Source of the DNA: Pedobacter sp.
GTDB taxonomy: Bacteria > Bacteroidota > Bacteroidia > Sphingobacteriales > Sphingobacteriaceae
Assembly: GCA_031119475.1 (NCBI GenBank)
Contig: JAVHXV010000001.1
Span: 855,116-919,115 of the forward strand
Length of the DNA: 64,000 bases
Reading direction: 5' to 3'
Shown: positions 9,365-19,335 of the stretch, in pieces
How the letters are laid out: every line of letters begins with the position of its first letter
Position numbering within the stretch: the stretch's first letter is position 1
Position numbers and translations under genes: made by a program
Notes under the pieces: model-generated
What the model saw: the letters and a program-made list of their open reading frames with translations, nothing else
The model's database searches: none
Told to the model about the DNA's origin: nothing

Positions 9365-11725
9365 TTATTTGACCACAAAGTTAAAATATGAGCTTATTGG
9401 TATTCCATTTTCGCTGATCCCTTGGATTACACCTACATAATTGCCAATCTGATCTGAGGTAAAAAAGCTTGCCTTTGCTTTTCCCTGTACATCAAACAAC
9501 AGGTTAGGTGTCCAATACAATACATTTCTAAAGTCTGGGATGCGGCTTTTGAGCTGAGCCTCGCTTTCATAGACGGGCTGATAGAACTCCCTTTGCAGTT
9601 CCAGTCCCTCATAATCCAAGACCAATGTATGTGGATCGATTTTTTCGCCTGCCAGGTCTCCTTTTATGGTAGTTAAATCAATAATGCCTTCCATGACCAA
9701 CCCACCATACACATACCGTTCCTTTACCACAGCAAAGCTTTTGATCTTTGCAGGGTCAAATGCCATCACCATGTCCATATCATTGTAGGGTACGCCATCA
9801 AGCAGTACAAGTGGATCTTCTTCCAGGAACTCCTCCTCTCCGATCACTTTAAAATGGCTCTGCTTCTGATGTTTGGTCATCCTTACTTCGGCTATAAATT
9901 CCCTAATTGTTTCTTCCATTGTCGGAAATCTCGTATACAGATCAAGATCATACTGCTTGGAAGGCTTACCATAGAAAATTGAGCTATCCACCGTCGGACT
10001 GTAAAAAACTTTCCATTGTTTGGCATTAAAGCGTTGCTGTGCCTCGATGGCCATGTTTCTTTGCCTAAGTGCATTCAGGTGATTTAACGTTGGGGCATCG
10101 AAGCGGTAGTCCCAAGCATTAAACTGTTCGGCGAAAGGACTCCATAATTTGATCTGAAGTGAACTGTCGGCTTCTTTTTGAGGTAATATTGCCAATTCTT
10201 TGGCTCCAAAAAAGTCGCGGGTATTGACCATAAAATTACCTGCAGTGTTAGATTTGGCACCATAAAACTGCTGTTTTTTGCCTAAGATACCTACGTATAA
10301 GCCCTTATTTGCTGGAATTTTACCAGTAGGATCAACAATTTGGCCATTGATGATATGGCCATTCAGTTCAGGCAGGAACTTCAGTACAGGTTTTTGTCCC
10401 TCCAGAACTTCTTTCCACGTAAAATTGCGCCAACCTTGGCTCAACAATAAGTTATCTAATGCTTCATTGGCGCCACTGTTATCATTTTCAAAATAATAAC
10501 TTGCCGACTCAATATTTCCTTTCAGTGCGGATACCAGCCATAAGTAACTCACAATATCCTGCGCAGGCATTTGGTTCAGCGAGTCGAGCTGATAGACAGC
10601 CATTGAAAAATCGCCCTGTCCAGCCTTGCCTTTGCGATCATGAAGATCAAATTCAAGGTCTACCTTATTTCGTTTGGAATAAATCTTACTGTTAAATGTA
10701 GTGCTCAACTGCAGTTGTACGGATGGTCTTTTGAAGAACAATCTTTCCGCTAGTGGCAAGCCTTCTTTGCTGAACAGGGTAAAGCTCGACACGCCATCCT
10801 TTAATTGCGCATGATCTAAGGTAACATTTGATTCTCCCTCACTAAATACGACTTGTTGCGCCAAAGTTAGTTGCTGTCCATGCTGAATGAGCAAAAAAGC
10901 CGTGGAGGCCGTGGTATTGGTGTTCAGTTTAATTTTGATTCCGTTCCCAACCTGAGCAACGTTCATCACAAATCCGTTCTGCTTAGCACTCGGCAATTCT
11001 TTGATCACGATAGCTTGCTGCACCGATTTGGCAATGGCTTTATAGCTATGTCCTTTTAGTGGTTTAAATGCAAAACTGCCCATTCCAAACTTCAGCGTAC
11101 TAAAGCGCGCAACGGTATCATTTTTTTCATTCACGACTACACCACTCAGATCTCTTCCCTTGCCATCGGCTCCAACCGCCTTGAAGGCTACCCTGCTGTC
11201 CAGGCCTTCCACCAGGCTTCCGCCCTCTGGAAAAAATTGGATGTCGTATCTTTCTGGTTTTGACAATACCTCTTCCTGAGCTCCGTATAGGTTGATCAAG
11301 TTGAGCTTCTTTTCGAAAAAGGCCGCCACACCAAAATTTTTAAGCCAATTTGTATACGCCCTTAGTTTGAATGCCCCAGACTTAAAAGTCTTTGGCAAGT
11401 AAAATGATCCCGATCCACTGCCCTTATCCAGTGCCACTTTGGCCTGCAATAGGAAATTGTTCTGCTCATCCAGCACATCAACATAAACTACCCTACTAAA
11501 ATCAACGGCTTTAAAAAGTGAATTGCGACAATAGACCTTATACCAGATCAATTCACCAGCTAAATACGTATCCTTGTCGGTATGGACAAAAATCTTTTCC
11601 TGGTAACGATCTTTTTGATAGGCATCAAATGCTTCCTGCACCCAAGGTAAAACCTGGGCATTTGCCGCTATCGAACCCGTTAGCAACGCCATTATAAAAA
11701 AGCATTTCAATACTATTTTTTTCAT
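9365..11725 (-). CDS. MG2-domain and TonB-plug-like secreted protein
   Basis: A 786-residue exported protein (signal peptide ending ANAQ). Residues ~40-135 resemble the MG2 macroglobulin domain (YQEKIFVHTDKDTYLAGE, then an SGAFKLRAYTNW end) found in many Bacteroidota surface proteins. Residues ~640-700 (LVLLDGVPYNDMDMV, then KSFAVVKERYVYGGL) resemble the plug of TonB-dependent receptors (LDG, then INSIEVLK), but no beta-barrel follows. It is the last gene of a four-gene operon, 4 bases after the DUF4249 gene. A surface-exposed partner of the TonB receptor is a plausible role; this is inference. Confidence 0.7.
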   Translation of the reverse strand: MKKIVLKCFFIMALLTGSIAANAQVLPWVQEAFDAYQKDRYQEKIFVHTDKDTYLAGELIWYKVYCRNSLFKAVDFSRVVYVDVLDEQNNFLLQAKVALDKGSGSGSFYLPKTFKSGAFKLRAYTNWLKNFGVAAFFEKKLNLINLYGAQEEVLSKPERYDIQFFPEGGSLVEGLDSRVAFKAVGADGKGRDLSGVVVNEKNDTVARFSTLKFGMGSFAFKPLKGHSYKAIAKSVQQAIVIKELPSAKQNGFVMNVAQVGNGIKIKLNTNTTASTAFLLIQHGQQLTLAQQVVFSEGESNVTLDHAQLKDGVSSFTLFSKEGLPLAERLFFKRPSVQLQLSTTFNSKIYSKRNKVDLEFDLHDRKGKAGQGDFSMAVYQLDSLNQMPAQDIVSYLWLVSALKGNIESASYYFENDNSGANEALDNLLLSQGWRNFTWKEVLEGQKPVLKFLPELNGHIINGQIVDPTGKIPANKGLYVGILGKKQQFYGAKSNTAGNFMVNTRDFFGAKELAILPQKEADSSLQIKLWSPFAEQFNAWDYRFDAPTLNHLNALRQRNMAIEAQQRFNAKQWKVFYSPTVDSSIFYGKPSKQYDLDLYTRFPTMEETIREFIAEVRMTKHQKQSHFKVIGEEEFLEEDPLVLLDGVPYNDMDMVMAFDPAKIKSFAVVKERYVYGGLVMEGIIDLTTIKGDLAGEKIDPHTLVLDYEGLELQREFYQPVYESEAQLKSRIPDFRNVLYWTPNLLFDVQGKAKASFFTSDQIGNYVGVIQGISENGIPISSYFNFVVK

Positions 11726-11729
11726 TGTT

Positions 11730-12860
11730 CTACCAGAATGATGGTTTTTTATGTGAACCCCTAATGGTACAATCTACACATTGTGGTGTGCTGGCCCTAG
11801 GATAAGACCCTTTATCGCTTTTTACAATATCAATGGGAGTAATGGATCCGTTGAACAGACCTTGTCTGGTTGCATCGTCCTTTACTGTATCTATAGCACA
11901 ACCATAAGGATAGATGGTCAGCCAGTTGGGCAACACGCTGCGTTCAAAAAAAACTCTTCTTTTAACCATTGTTCCTGCACTGATGAAGCCAATTACAGGT
12001 TCTTCAGCATTGTCGACGTTGTGGATATTACCCGTCAGCTGAGAAGGTTGGGCATCGAATATCGACCCTAAACTTTCGGTATTTTTTTTCATTTTTTCCC
12101 AGAACTCATAAGCTTCCTTGGTCAGCACATATTGCGTAACCAGGGTGGTAAAACGATTTGAGATCTTTTCGGAACCCTTTGGAATAAAATTTAATGATCC
12201 TTTATAAACCACATCCTTGTCTAACCTGACCGTCGAATTTAGGAATACATTGGTTGATTTACTGCTTGCATAGCACGTGTAAATATCGTCTGCCGGAAAC
12301 TGGCGCTCCACCAGCTGATTGCCAACTACCTTTAAAAGGGAGGAGTATTTAGAGTTGAATTCCCAGGTTTCATAATATTCCCAGCGATAATATCGGCTTT
12401 TTTGGGTATCGTCATGCGTGTTCACGTACAACTGAATCCCATCATCCCTGACATCGAAGTTGATATCGTCAATTGGTGGCGAGATCTTGGTTTCCACAAA
12501 ATCAGATACATAAGTCGATCCTTTGACGGTCTTGATTTTGATCCGGTGTTTTTTGGTCGGATCTAAGTTCAATCCGTTTGCGCCATATAAGCCTTTGCCC
12601 AGGTCTTTGAGCGGATAGCTGGCATTTGCATCATTTTCTACCCATACACTGGCATTAAGTTCTGGTTTGGTCGTATTCTTATCATTGAGCAGCACTGTTC
12701 TGCTCAACGTCATAACCGTAGAGTCGGTATTGGTGCTGATAAAGCCCTCAACGACCAGGATATTCGCGTTTACAGTGGTCACCTGCGGTTGATAAGGTTC
12801 CTTGCATGCCGTGAAATACACACAATATAGACATACAAAAATTTTCCATAACTGTTTCAT
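11730..12860 (-). CDS. DUF4249 domain-containing lipoprotein
   Basis: This 376-residue protein has a lipoprotein signal with the lipidation cysteine in YFTACKE near residue 20. The body (VEGFISTNTDSTVMTLSRTV, LNASVWVENDA, LDPTKKHRIKIKT, then YYRWEYYETWEF) is characteristic of DUF4249, a Bacteroidota family encoded beside TonB-dependent receptors. Presumably it is anchored in the outer membrane and helps the receptor capture its ligand, by analogy with SusD; not proven. A GTG at 12863 directly abuts the receptor stop codon, but the ATG at 12860 with the normal signal-peptide start is preferred. Confidence 0.85.
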   Translation of the reverse strand: MKQLWKIFVCLYCVYFTACKEPYQPQVTTVNANILVVEGFISTNTDSTVMTLSRTVLLNDKNTTKPELNASVWVENDANASYPLKDLGKGLYGANGLNLDPTKKHRIKIKTVKGSTYVSDFVETKISPPIDDINFDVRDDGIQLYVNTHDDTQKSRYYRWEYYETWEFNSKYSSLLKVVGNQLVERQFPADDIYTCYASSKSTNVFLNSTVRLDKDVVYKGSLNFIPKGSEKISNRFTTLVTQYVLTKEAYEFWEKMKKNTESLGSIFDAQPSQLTGNIHNVDNAEEPVIGFISAGTMVKRRVFFERSVLPNWLTIYPYGCAIDTVKDDATRQGLFNGSITPIDIVKSDKGSYPRASTPQCVDCTIRGSHKKPSFW

Positions 12861-12863
12861 CAC

Positions 12864-15605
12864 CTAAAATCTAATGTTATAATTAATAAACGGTAATACG
12901 GTTGCAAAAATCGCTAGCTTATTCCCCTCTATGATCCCTTTTTGTTGTGTAAAATAAGTAGAGAAAGCATTTTTTCTACCGGTAAGGTTGTATAATCCCA
13001 CAGACCATGATCCATGTGTCCATTGTTTCACCAAATGGTTTCCCTCAATATTAAAAGCAATATCAGACCGGAAATAATCTGGTATCCGATAGGCATTGCG
13101 GTCAGAATAATACACCCTTTCGCTTCCGGCATAATAATATTTGGCAATCGGCAGTGTTATCGGACGTCCAGTACTATAGGTGAGGTTGAGCGAAAATCCG
13201 AATCTTTCAGAGAACTTATAGTTGCCCGTAAAATTGAAGGAGTGTGGCTTGTCAAAGTTGGCCGGGTAATAGGCGCCATCATTTATTTTTTCTAGTGAGA
13301 TAGGGTCGTTGTCACGCAACAAGGTGCGCGAGTAGGTATAACTGATCCAGCCATTTAACCGTCCTACATTCTTTCTGATAAAAAGTTCTGCACCATAGGC
13401 CTTCCCTTTTGTGCTGATCACATCAGTTTCCAAATGTTGGTTCAACAAGAGATTTGCGCCGCTTTTGTAATCCAAATAATCGGTCATCCTTTTATAGTAA
13501 ACCTCAATTGAAGTTTCTATGGTACTCGCTTTAAGGTTACGATAAATGCCCAAGGAAATCTGGCTTCCTGATTGAGGCCTGATATTGGGATCGCTCAACT
13601 TGTACATATCAGTTGGCGCAATGGCGGTCGTATTTGAAATGAGATGGATATACTGCTGTAAGGTGTTGTATCCGGCTTTAATTGAAAAATTATCGCTCAG
13701 GTTATATCTTGCCGATAGCCTAAGTTCTGGCTTTCCATAGGTTTTGATCACTTTGTTGTTGGCATAGCTTTGTGTAGCGACCAAGTTCTCGTCCGTACGT
13801 GGCAGTCCGGCGGCATATTTCCGGGCATCATTCGGCCCTAAAAAAGCATAGAATGAATACCGCAATCCAGCATTCACTGAAAGGTTGGTATTGATGTCAA
13901 ACTTATCGCCTAGGTAAAGTGCCCCTTCAACTGCCTGTTCTTTGGCCACGATGATTGGAGTGATCAACGACTCACTGCCTTCGGGCAAGATCCGACCAGG
14001 CTGTAATTGATAATAGATGGACGATAGGCCAAAATTTAGGGCGTGTCTATTTAACGCATAGGTAAAATCGGTTTTAAAATTGGTCTGGTTGATGGCAAAA
14101 TCCAGATCATAGGCATTTACTTCATTTCCTTTGCTCTCAATGCGGTATTTGTAATGGTCGAAACCTGCTATAAATGCTCCTGTAAAGCGATTGTTAAAAT
14201 GGTGCCGCCATTCCAGCGATGCGTTTTTATTGCCATAGGAATAGGTCGTGTCGCTACTCAGTTTAAAAGCATCTGTACTGAAATAGCCAGAAAAGGCAAG
14301 TTCATTTTTGTCGTTCAGCTTATGGCTCAGTCCGAGGTTGACATCGGTAAAGGAAGCCTTGCTATTTTTATATGCTGTTGGCAATAATTTCAGCATCCAG
14401 TTTGAATAAGTGGTACGTCCCCCCAAAATAAATGAAGTACGGCCGCTATCGATCGGGCCTTCGATATTAAATCTGGTTGTAATCAGTCCAATCCCTGCAG
14501 AGCCTGTAAATTTCGACTTGTTTCCTTCCCTATTCCTAACCTCCAATACCGAGGAGAGCCTACCACCAAATTTTTCAGGTATTGAGCTTTTATACAACTG
14601 TACATCGCTTACGATCTGGGGATTAAATGCTGAGAAAAATCCAAAAAAGTGCGAGGGATTATAGATGGTAGAGTGGTCGAGTAAGATAAGGTTCTGGTCT
14701 GCGGCACCTCCCCTCACATTAAATCCTGTTGTGGCCTCACCTACGGACTGTACGCCCGGCAAAGTCAGCATAACCCTGAGCACATCAGGCTCACCAAAAA
14801 CGGTGGGTACACGTTTTATAGCCTTGATATCAAGCTTATTGACACCCATTTCCAGGCTTTTCAGGTTGCTATTCCGCTGCGAAAGGATATTTACCATTTT
14901 TAGCGAAATCACCTTTTCTTTGAAATCTATATCAAATGTACCATCGCTGTATAGCACGACCTGTCTTTTGGTTTCGCCCAAATTGGTTTTTACCAGCAAG
15001 GTATGCGCGCCCTTGGGCAAAGTGATGGTATAAAAGCCCAATCGATCAGAAAAAACATTGGTCTTAGTCTGTATCGACTGGATACTTGCGCCTGTAATTG
15101 GCTCTCCCGACTTAAAATCGCGCAAGTAGCCTGCAATGGTAGCATTGCCCTGCTTAATGTCATTGGTTTTAATGCCAATCTCATAGACTTTATATTCTGT
15201 AGTTGCCGAATTTTTGGAATGATCGACCACTGCTTCAGCGCTGACATTTTCTCTGCCATGTCCAATTTTGAAATATTGATCGACCACATCGGTCTGCATC
15301 GGCACATTCCTGGTCAAGAAAATGTTTCCATCACTGATGGCAAAATAATAGTTTGAACCTTTAAATGCTTGTTCAAGTATGAAAGTGAGTGTTTTTTGGT
15401 CAGCCTTCAACGTAACCCTTAAACTGTCCATTGCCAGTGCATCATAGTAAAAATGAACTGGTACCTGCGATTCGATGGTGCCTACAATTTCGTCTATAGC
15501 TGCATTTTTAAAATCTACCGATATGAGCGCAGTTGGACGGACTTGAGCAAACAAGTGAGTTACACCAATAAACAGGAACAAGAAAAAGAGCGCAGGTTTC
15601 TTCAT
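12864..15605 (-). CDS. TonB-dependent receptor with N-terminal STN domain
   Basis: A 913-residue outer-membrane transporter. After a signal peptide (MKKPALFFLFLF to LFAQ) come an STN-like domain (~25-100, VDFKNAAIDEIVG to GNIFLTRN), a carboxypeptidase-regulatory-like domain (~155-230), a plug (~265-365, LPGVQSVGEATTGFNVRGG) and a 22-strand-type barrel ending NYNIRF with terminal Phe. STN domains usually bind an anti-sigma factor such as FecR, but no fecI/fecR genes lie near. The ATG at 15605 is preferred because it gives a clean signal peptide and begins 1 base after the upstream stop; an in-frame earlier ATG at 15638 lies inside the upstream gene. The substrate is unknown. Confidence 0.92.
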   Translation of the reverse strand: MKKPALFFLFLFIGVTHLFAQVRPTALISVDFKNAAIDEIVGTIESQVPVHFYYDALAMDSLRVTLKADQKTLTFILEQAFKGSNYYFAISDGNIFLTRNVPMQTDVVDQYFKIGHGRENVSAEAVVDHSKNSATTEYKVYEIGIKTNDIKQGNATIAGYLRDFKSGEPITGASIQSIQTKTNVFSDRLGFYTITLPKGAHTLLVKTNLGETKRQVVLYSDGTFDIDFKEKVISLKMVNILSQRNSNLKSLEMGVNKLDIKAIKRVPTVFGEPDVLRVMLTLPGVQSVGEATTGFNVRGGAADQNLILLDHSTIYNPSHFFGFFSAFNPQIVSDVQLYKSSIPEKFGGRLSSVLEVRNREGNKSKFTGSAGIGLITTRFNIEGPIDSGRTSFILGGRTTYSNWMLKLLPTAYKNSKASFTDVNLGLSHKLNDKNELAFSGYFSTDAFKLSSDTTYSYGNKNASLEWRHHFNNRFTGAFIAGFDHYKYRIESKGNEVNAYDLDFAINQTNFKTDFTYALNRHALNFGLSSIYYQLQPGRILPEGSESLITPIIVAKEQAVEGALYLGDKFDINTNLSVNAGLRYSFYAFLGPNDARKYAAGLPRTDENLVATQSYANNKVIKTYGKPELRLSARYNLSDNFSIKAGYNTLQQYIHLISNTTAIAPTDMYKLSDPNIRPQSGSQISLGIYRNLKASTIETSIEVYYKRMTDYLDYKSGANLLLNQHLETDVISTKGKAYGAELFIRKNVGRLNGWISYTYSRTLLRDNDPISLEKINDGAYYPANFDKPHSFNFTGNYKFSERFGFSLNLTYSTGRPITLPIAKYYYAGSERVYYSDRNAYRIPDYFRSDIAFNIEGNHLVKQWTHGSWSVGLYNLTGRKNAFSTYFTQQKGIIEGNKLAIFATVLPFINYNIRF

Positions 15606-15606
15606 G

Positions 15607-16350
15607 TTAGCTGAACGATTTGTCGTAATAAGCTGCAACCATCACCATTGCTTGCTCAGGATCATCCCTAAATTTGACCTTTTGTTGTTTGAGATATTTT
15701 TTCAGGTCATTCTTACGTTCTCCAAATAAGGCGAAAAAATTAGATTCACCGTTAAATTCATAAATTTTGTCCTTGAGCTGAAGAAAGAAGAAATTTTTAT
15801 CGGTAAAATATTTTTTCATCGCCTGAGTACCGACGGTTTCATGCACTCTTTTTGTTCTCTTTACGAAAATTTTAGTCTTTCCTAGATAGATCTGGTCAAA
15901 AAAACCAGTGACCTTCTCATTGTCACGATTAATCACAGTCAATTCGGTATGGATGAAAGCATGCTGATAAAGGGTAAAGCTTTTTACCCGTTCCATCGCC
16001 AGTTCCATCTTAATGATTGGACTAGGTAATAAAGTGATCAATTTTTGCTTAAAAAGATCGAAGATAAGTGGTATGCGTTCGTAATAGACCCCATCAAAAA
16101 CAACCTGGGCCTTTTCGTCGAACAAACGGCTCTGAAAATAGGCCATTCCTTCCAATCCGAAATAAAAATTGTATTCCCTACCATTATATAACCTTGCCTG
16201 ATCGCCAATTGTCGCATTAAAAAATTGATTGGCACGCAGAAGCGATGGATCTTGCGGAACATTGATCTGGGCAAGCGCCACAGGTCCGTAAAAAAAGCAA
16301 AAGATCAAGGAAAAACGGTAAAAAAGTTTAGTCATAGCCAATATCTTCAT
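15607..16350 (-). CDS. Secreted protein of unknown function, first gene of TonB operon
   Basis: A 247-residue exported protein with a signal peptide ending ALAQ (a second in-frame ATG at 16335 gives a slightly shorter, equally good signal). I recognise no domain family. It contains YNGREYNFYF, a conserved-looking FQSRLFDEKAQVVFDGVYYERIPL and a basic C-terminal segment. Its stop lies 1 base before the receptor start, so it is the first gene of the operon 247-aa protein, receptor, DUF4249, MG2/plug-like. A periplasmic or surface accessory role for the receptor is inferred only from this linkage. Confidence 0.8.
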   Translation of the reverse strand: MKILAMTKLFYRFSLIFCFFYGPVALAQINVPQDPSLLRANQFFNATIGDQARLYNGREYNFYFGLEGMAYFQSRLFDEKAQVVFDGVYYERIPLIFDLFKQKLITLLPSPIIKMELAMERVKSFTLYQHAFIHTELTVINRDNEKVTGFFDQIYLGKTKIFVKRTKRVHETVGTQAMKKYFTDKNFFFLQLKDKIYEFNGESNFFALFGERKNDLKKYLKQQKVKFRDDPEQAMVMVAAYYDKSFS

Positions 16351-16399
16351 CCAAGATAGATAAAAAAATCAAACTTATGTTAAACGTAATTACCAGATT

Positions 16400-17590
16400 C
16401 TAAACATTTTGTGCAATGACAAAACCGCTGGCCCAAGCCCACTGAAAGTTGTAGCCGCCCAGCCAACCTGTTACATCCACACATTCTCCACCAAGATACA
16501 GTCCGGGGATTTTTTTGCATTCCAATGTCTTGGAGGAAATTTCGTTCGTATCAATCCCGCCACGCATTACCTCTGCCTTATCATAGCCCTTGTCTCCTGC
16601 CGGCTTCACTTTAAATTCGTGGATGGTGCTCGAAACAAATGCCAATTCTGATTTAGTTAGACTGGCAACTGTTTTCATGATTGGCAGAAATTTGCCTAGT
16701 GCATCAGTCATTTTTTTGGTATAGAAACGGTTTAAAACAGTAGACAGTAGCGTTTTGCCATTTTTTTTACGTTCCTCTTCGATCACCTGCACAATTTCAT
16801 GATGAGGCAGCATGTTGAGGTGAATGGTTTCGCCCGGTCGCCAATAAGAAGAAATCTGTAAGATTGCAGGACCGCTAAGTCCCCAATGCGTAAATAAAAT
16901 ATTTTCTTCAAAAGAAATCTCACCATGGCTGACCTCACAAAACACCGTGTTACCAGACAGTTGCGCATACCAATCTTCATCTTTCCCGGTAATGGTAAGT
17001 GGAACCAATGCTGGTGCCGTTTCAATAATGTTCAAACCTTGTTTCCTAGCAAACTTTAATGCAAAATCGCTTGCTCCCATTTTCGGAATGGGCAATCCCC
17101 CACTTGCCACAACAACCTTGGGCGCTGTCAAGGCATGTACTGCTCCATTTTGGGCATAGCTAACCGTAAAAAAACCTTCTTTGCGTTCAATTTCCTTCAC
17201 CTCTGCATTGCACCTGATCTCCTGCCCCATTTCAGCACAGAGTGAGGTAAAGACAGCAACCACTGAAGCGGCATTGTTGCTTTCCGGAAACAATTGCCCT
17301 AATGTTTTCTCTTTTCCTACGATACCAAAATTTTCGAAAAAGTTAACCGTATCGGTTACCGTCCATTGGGAAAACGAAGATTTTAAGAAATGCGGGTTTG
17401 CAGAAATAAACTGTGCAGGTGTTGCCCAAAGATTGGTAAAATTGCATCTTCCCCCGCCTGAGATGAGTATTTTTGCGCCTGGCTTACTGTTTTTTTCCAA
17501 CAAGATCACGCGCTTTCCCAAAAAACCAGCCTGCACCGCGCACATCAGTCCGCAGGCCCCCGCACCGACAATTATCGCATCTACCTCCAT
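16400..17590 (-). CDS. NAD(P)/FAD-dependent oxidoreductase, HI0933/YhiN family
   Basis: This 396-residue flavoprotein starts with a dinucleotide-binding motif VGAGACGLMCAVQAG, followed by EKNSKPGAKILISGGGRCNFTN, the hallmark of the HI0933-like family. The C-terminal GLYLGGECVDVTGWLGGYNFQWAWASG is also canonical. The family's reaction is unknown. A TTG at 17593 extends the frame by one residue; the ATG at 17590 is preferred. It is divergent from purK with a 56-base gap and probably ends before the 247-aa gene. Confidence 0.93.
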   Translation of the reverse strand: MEVDAIIVGAGACGLMCAVQAGFLGKRVILLEKNSKPGAKILISGGGRCNFTNLWATPAQFISANPHFLKSSFSQWTVTDTVNFFENFGIVGKEKTLGQLFPESNNAASVVAVFTSLCAEMGQEIRCNAEVKEIERKEGFFTVSYAQNGAVHALTAPKVVVASGGLPIPKMGASDFALKFARKQGLNIIETAPALVPLTITGKDEDWYAQLSGNTVFCEVSHGEISFEENILFTHWGLSGPAILQISSYWRPGETIHLNMLPHHEIVQVIEEERKKNGKTLLSTVLNRFYTKKMTDALGKFLPIMKTVASLTKSELAFVSSTIHEFKVKPAGDKGYDKAEVMRGGIDTNEISSKTLECKKIPGLYLGGECVDVTGWLGGYNFQWAWASGFVIAQNV

Positions 17591-17608
17591 CAAATTGGTT
17601 TATATTGT

Positions 17609-17616
17609 TATTTTTG
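17609..17616 (+). promoter_or_regulatory. -7 promoter box for purK
   Basis: TATTTTTG matches the Bacteroidota consensus TAnnTTTG and sits 30 bases before the purK ATG, implying a leader of about 25 bases. No good -33 TTTG is seen. Confidence 0.45.
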
Positions 17617-17646
17617 TGCAAAATAAGCATAAATTTATATTCCATA

Positions 17647-18786
17647 ATGGCTAAACAGATCAGTGAACTTAAATTAGGAATTCTAGGTGGCGGACAGCTC
17701 GGCAGAATGCTGATCCAAGAAGCAATCAATTATAATTTAAGTACTTTTGTTCTAGATCCAGATCCTGATGCCCCTTGCCGCGCCATCGCCAATAAATTTG
17801 AATGTGGTGCGATTACAGACTTCGAAACGGTCTATAATTTTGGCAAAAAGGCCGATATCATTACCATTGAAATCGAAAAGGTAAATATCGAAGCACTAGA
17901 ACAGTTGGAAAAGGAAGGAAAAACAGTATTTCCACAAGCCAGGGTAATTCGATTGATACAGGATAAAGGCATCCAAAAACAGTTTTTTAAAGAAAACGGG
18001 ATTCCAACGGCTCCTTTTCAGCTCATCAGCCACCGGTCGGAGCTTGCAGCTGCTAATTTTCCCTTTCCTTATATCTTAAAGCAAAGAAAAGATGGCTATG
18101 ATGGTAAGGGAGTGATGAAGATCAATAGCCACAATGAGATCCAACATGCTTTTGATGCCCCATCGCTGATCGAAGAACTGATCGATTTTGATAAGGAGAT
18201 TGCGATTATCGTTTCAAGAAATGCCAGCGGTGAAATGAAAACTTTTCCAATGGTCGAAATGGAATTCAATGCCGAGGCCAACCTCGTGGAATTTTTGATA
18301 TCACCTTCTACGTTTCCAGAAGAACTGCAGCAAAAGGCTGAAGAAATTGCGTTAAAAATTGCTTTGGCTTTAAATATTACTGGGATTTTGGCTGTAGAAA
18401 TGTTCGTGACCAAAAATGGCGAGATTTTAGTGAACGAACTGGCCCCTCGTCCGCACAACAGCGGTCACCACACGATTGAAGGAAACTATGTTTCGCAGTT
18501 CGAACAGCACCTGCGTTCAATTTTCAACCTGCCTTTGGGCGATACACGGTCTATTAGCAATGCCGTCATGATCAATCTGCTTGGCGAAAAAGACCATGAT
18601 GGCCAGGCCGTTTATGAAGGATTGGAGCGAATAATGGCCATTGACGGAGTGTATGTACATTTATATGGAAAAAAATACACCAAACCTTTCCGTAAAATGG
18701 GCCATGTAACGGTAGTAGACCAAAACCGTGACCATGCCATTGAAAAAGCGAGGTTTGTACAACAAACGCTTAAAGTGATCAGTTAA
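17647..18786 (+). CDS. purK: 5-(carboxyamino)imidazole ribonucleotide synthase PurK
   Basis: A 379-residue ATP-grasp enzyme converting AIR, ATP and bicarbonate to N5-CAIR in purine synthesis. Visible signatures are LGILGGGQLGRM at the start, LKQRKDGYDGKGV in the ATP-grasp core, and NELAPRPHNSGHHTIEG with the catalytic and metal-binding end. The open frame extends upstream to 17473, but that part overlaps the divergent flavoprotein gene and is not family-like; the ATG at 17647 gives the normal length. purE follows after 63 bases, so the two-step PurK-PurE route is encoded together. Confidence 0.97.
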   Translation: MAKQISELKLGILGGGQLGRMLIQEAINYNLSTFVLDPDPDAPCRAIANKFECGAITDFETVYNFGKKADIITIEIEKVNIEALEQLEKEGKTVFPQARVIRLIQDKGIQKQFFKENGIPTAPFQLISHRSELAAANFPFPYILKQRKDGYDGKGVMKINSHNEIQHAFDAPSLIEELIDFDKEIAIIVSRNASGEMKTFPMVEMEFNAEANLVEFLISPSTFPEELQQKAEEIALKIALALNITGILAVEMFVTKNGEILVNELAPRPHNSGHHTIEGNYVSQFEQHLRSIFNLPLGDTRSISNAVMINLLGEKDHDGQAVYEGLERIMAIDGVYVHLYGKKYTKPFRKMGHVTVVDQNRDHAIEKARFVQQTLKVIS

Positions 18787-18787
18787 T

Positions 18788-18822
18788 AGTTCACAGTTTT
18801 AAGTTCACAGTTTTCAGTTAGG
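18788..18822 (+). repeat. Short heptad array between purK and purE
   Basis: Five in-phase 7-base units: AGTTCAC, AGTTTTA, AGTTCAC, AGTTTTC, AGTTAGG. It begins a few bases after the purK stop codon. Confidence 0.75.
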
Positions 18823-18849
18823 ATTTACCACAATAAATAATAATTCAAT

Positions 18850-19335
18850 ATGGCAAAAGTAGGGATCATCATGGGCAGCAAATCTGATTTAAATATCATG
18901 AACGATGCCGCCGATGTATTGAAGGAATTTAACATCGAATTTGAAATGACGGTTGTTTCTGCACATCGTACCCCAGAGCGGATGTTCAACTATGCAAAAG
19001 ATGCGGCAGCTAGAGGGCTAAAAGTAATTATCGCTGGCGCTGGCGGTGCAGCACATCTTCCCGGCATGGTGGCCTCGATTACTACGTTACCGGTAATTGG
19101 CGTACCCGTCAAATCATCTAACTCGATTGATGGGTGGGATTCGATCTTGTCCATCCTACAAATGCCAAATGGTATTCCGGTAGCTACAGTAGCATTAAAT
19201 GCGGCAAAAAACGCTGGTCTGTTAGCCGTTCAGATCCTGGCAACAGCCGATGATAGCCTGCTTCAAAAAATGCAGGATTATAAGGACGACCTCAGAAATA
19301 AGGTGGAGGAGTCGGCACGGGAGATGGGGATATAA
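18850..19335 (+). CDS. purE: N5-carboxyaminoimidazole ribonucleotide mutase PurE
   Basis: This 161-residue enzyme moves the carboxyl group of N5-CAIR to give CAIR. The motifs [23 protein letters not shown], the glycine-rich [14 protein letters not shown] and [14 protein letters not shown] are all typical of class I PurE. The length is normal. It follows purK and is followed by a repeat-rich convergent spacer. Confidence 0.97.
   Translation: MAKVGIIMGSKSDLNIMNDAADVLKEFNIEFEMTVVSAHRTPERMFNYAKDAAARGLKVIIAGAGGAAHLPGMVASITTLPVIGVPVKSSNSIDGWDSILSILQMPNGIPVATVALNAAKNAGLLAVQILATADDSLLQKMQDYKDDLRNKVEESAREMGI

Noticed and set aside
17473..17646. N-terminal extension of PurK
   Set aside because: Overlaps the divergent flavoprotein gene and is not similar to PurK; the normal start is 17647.
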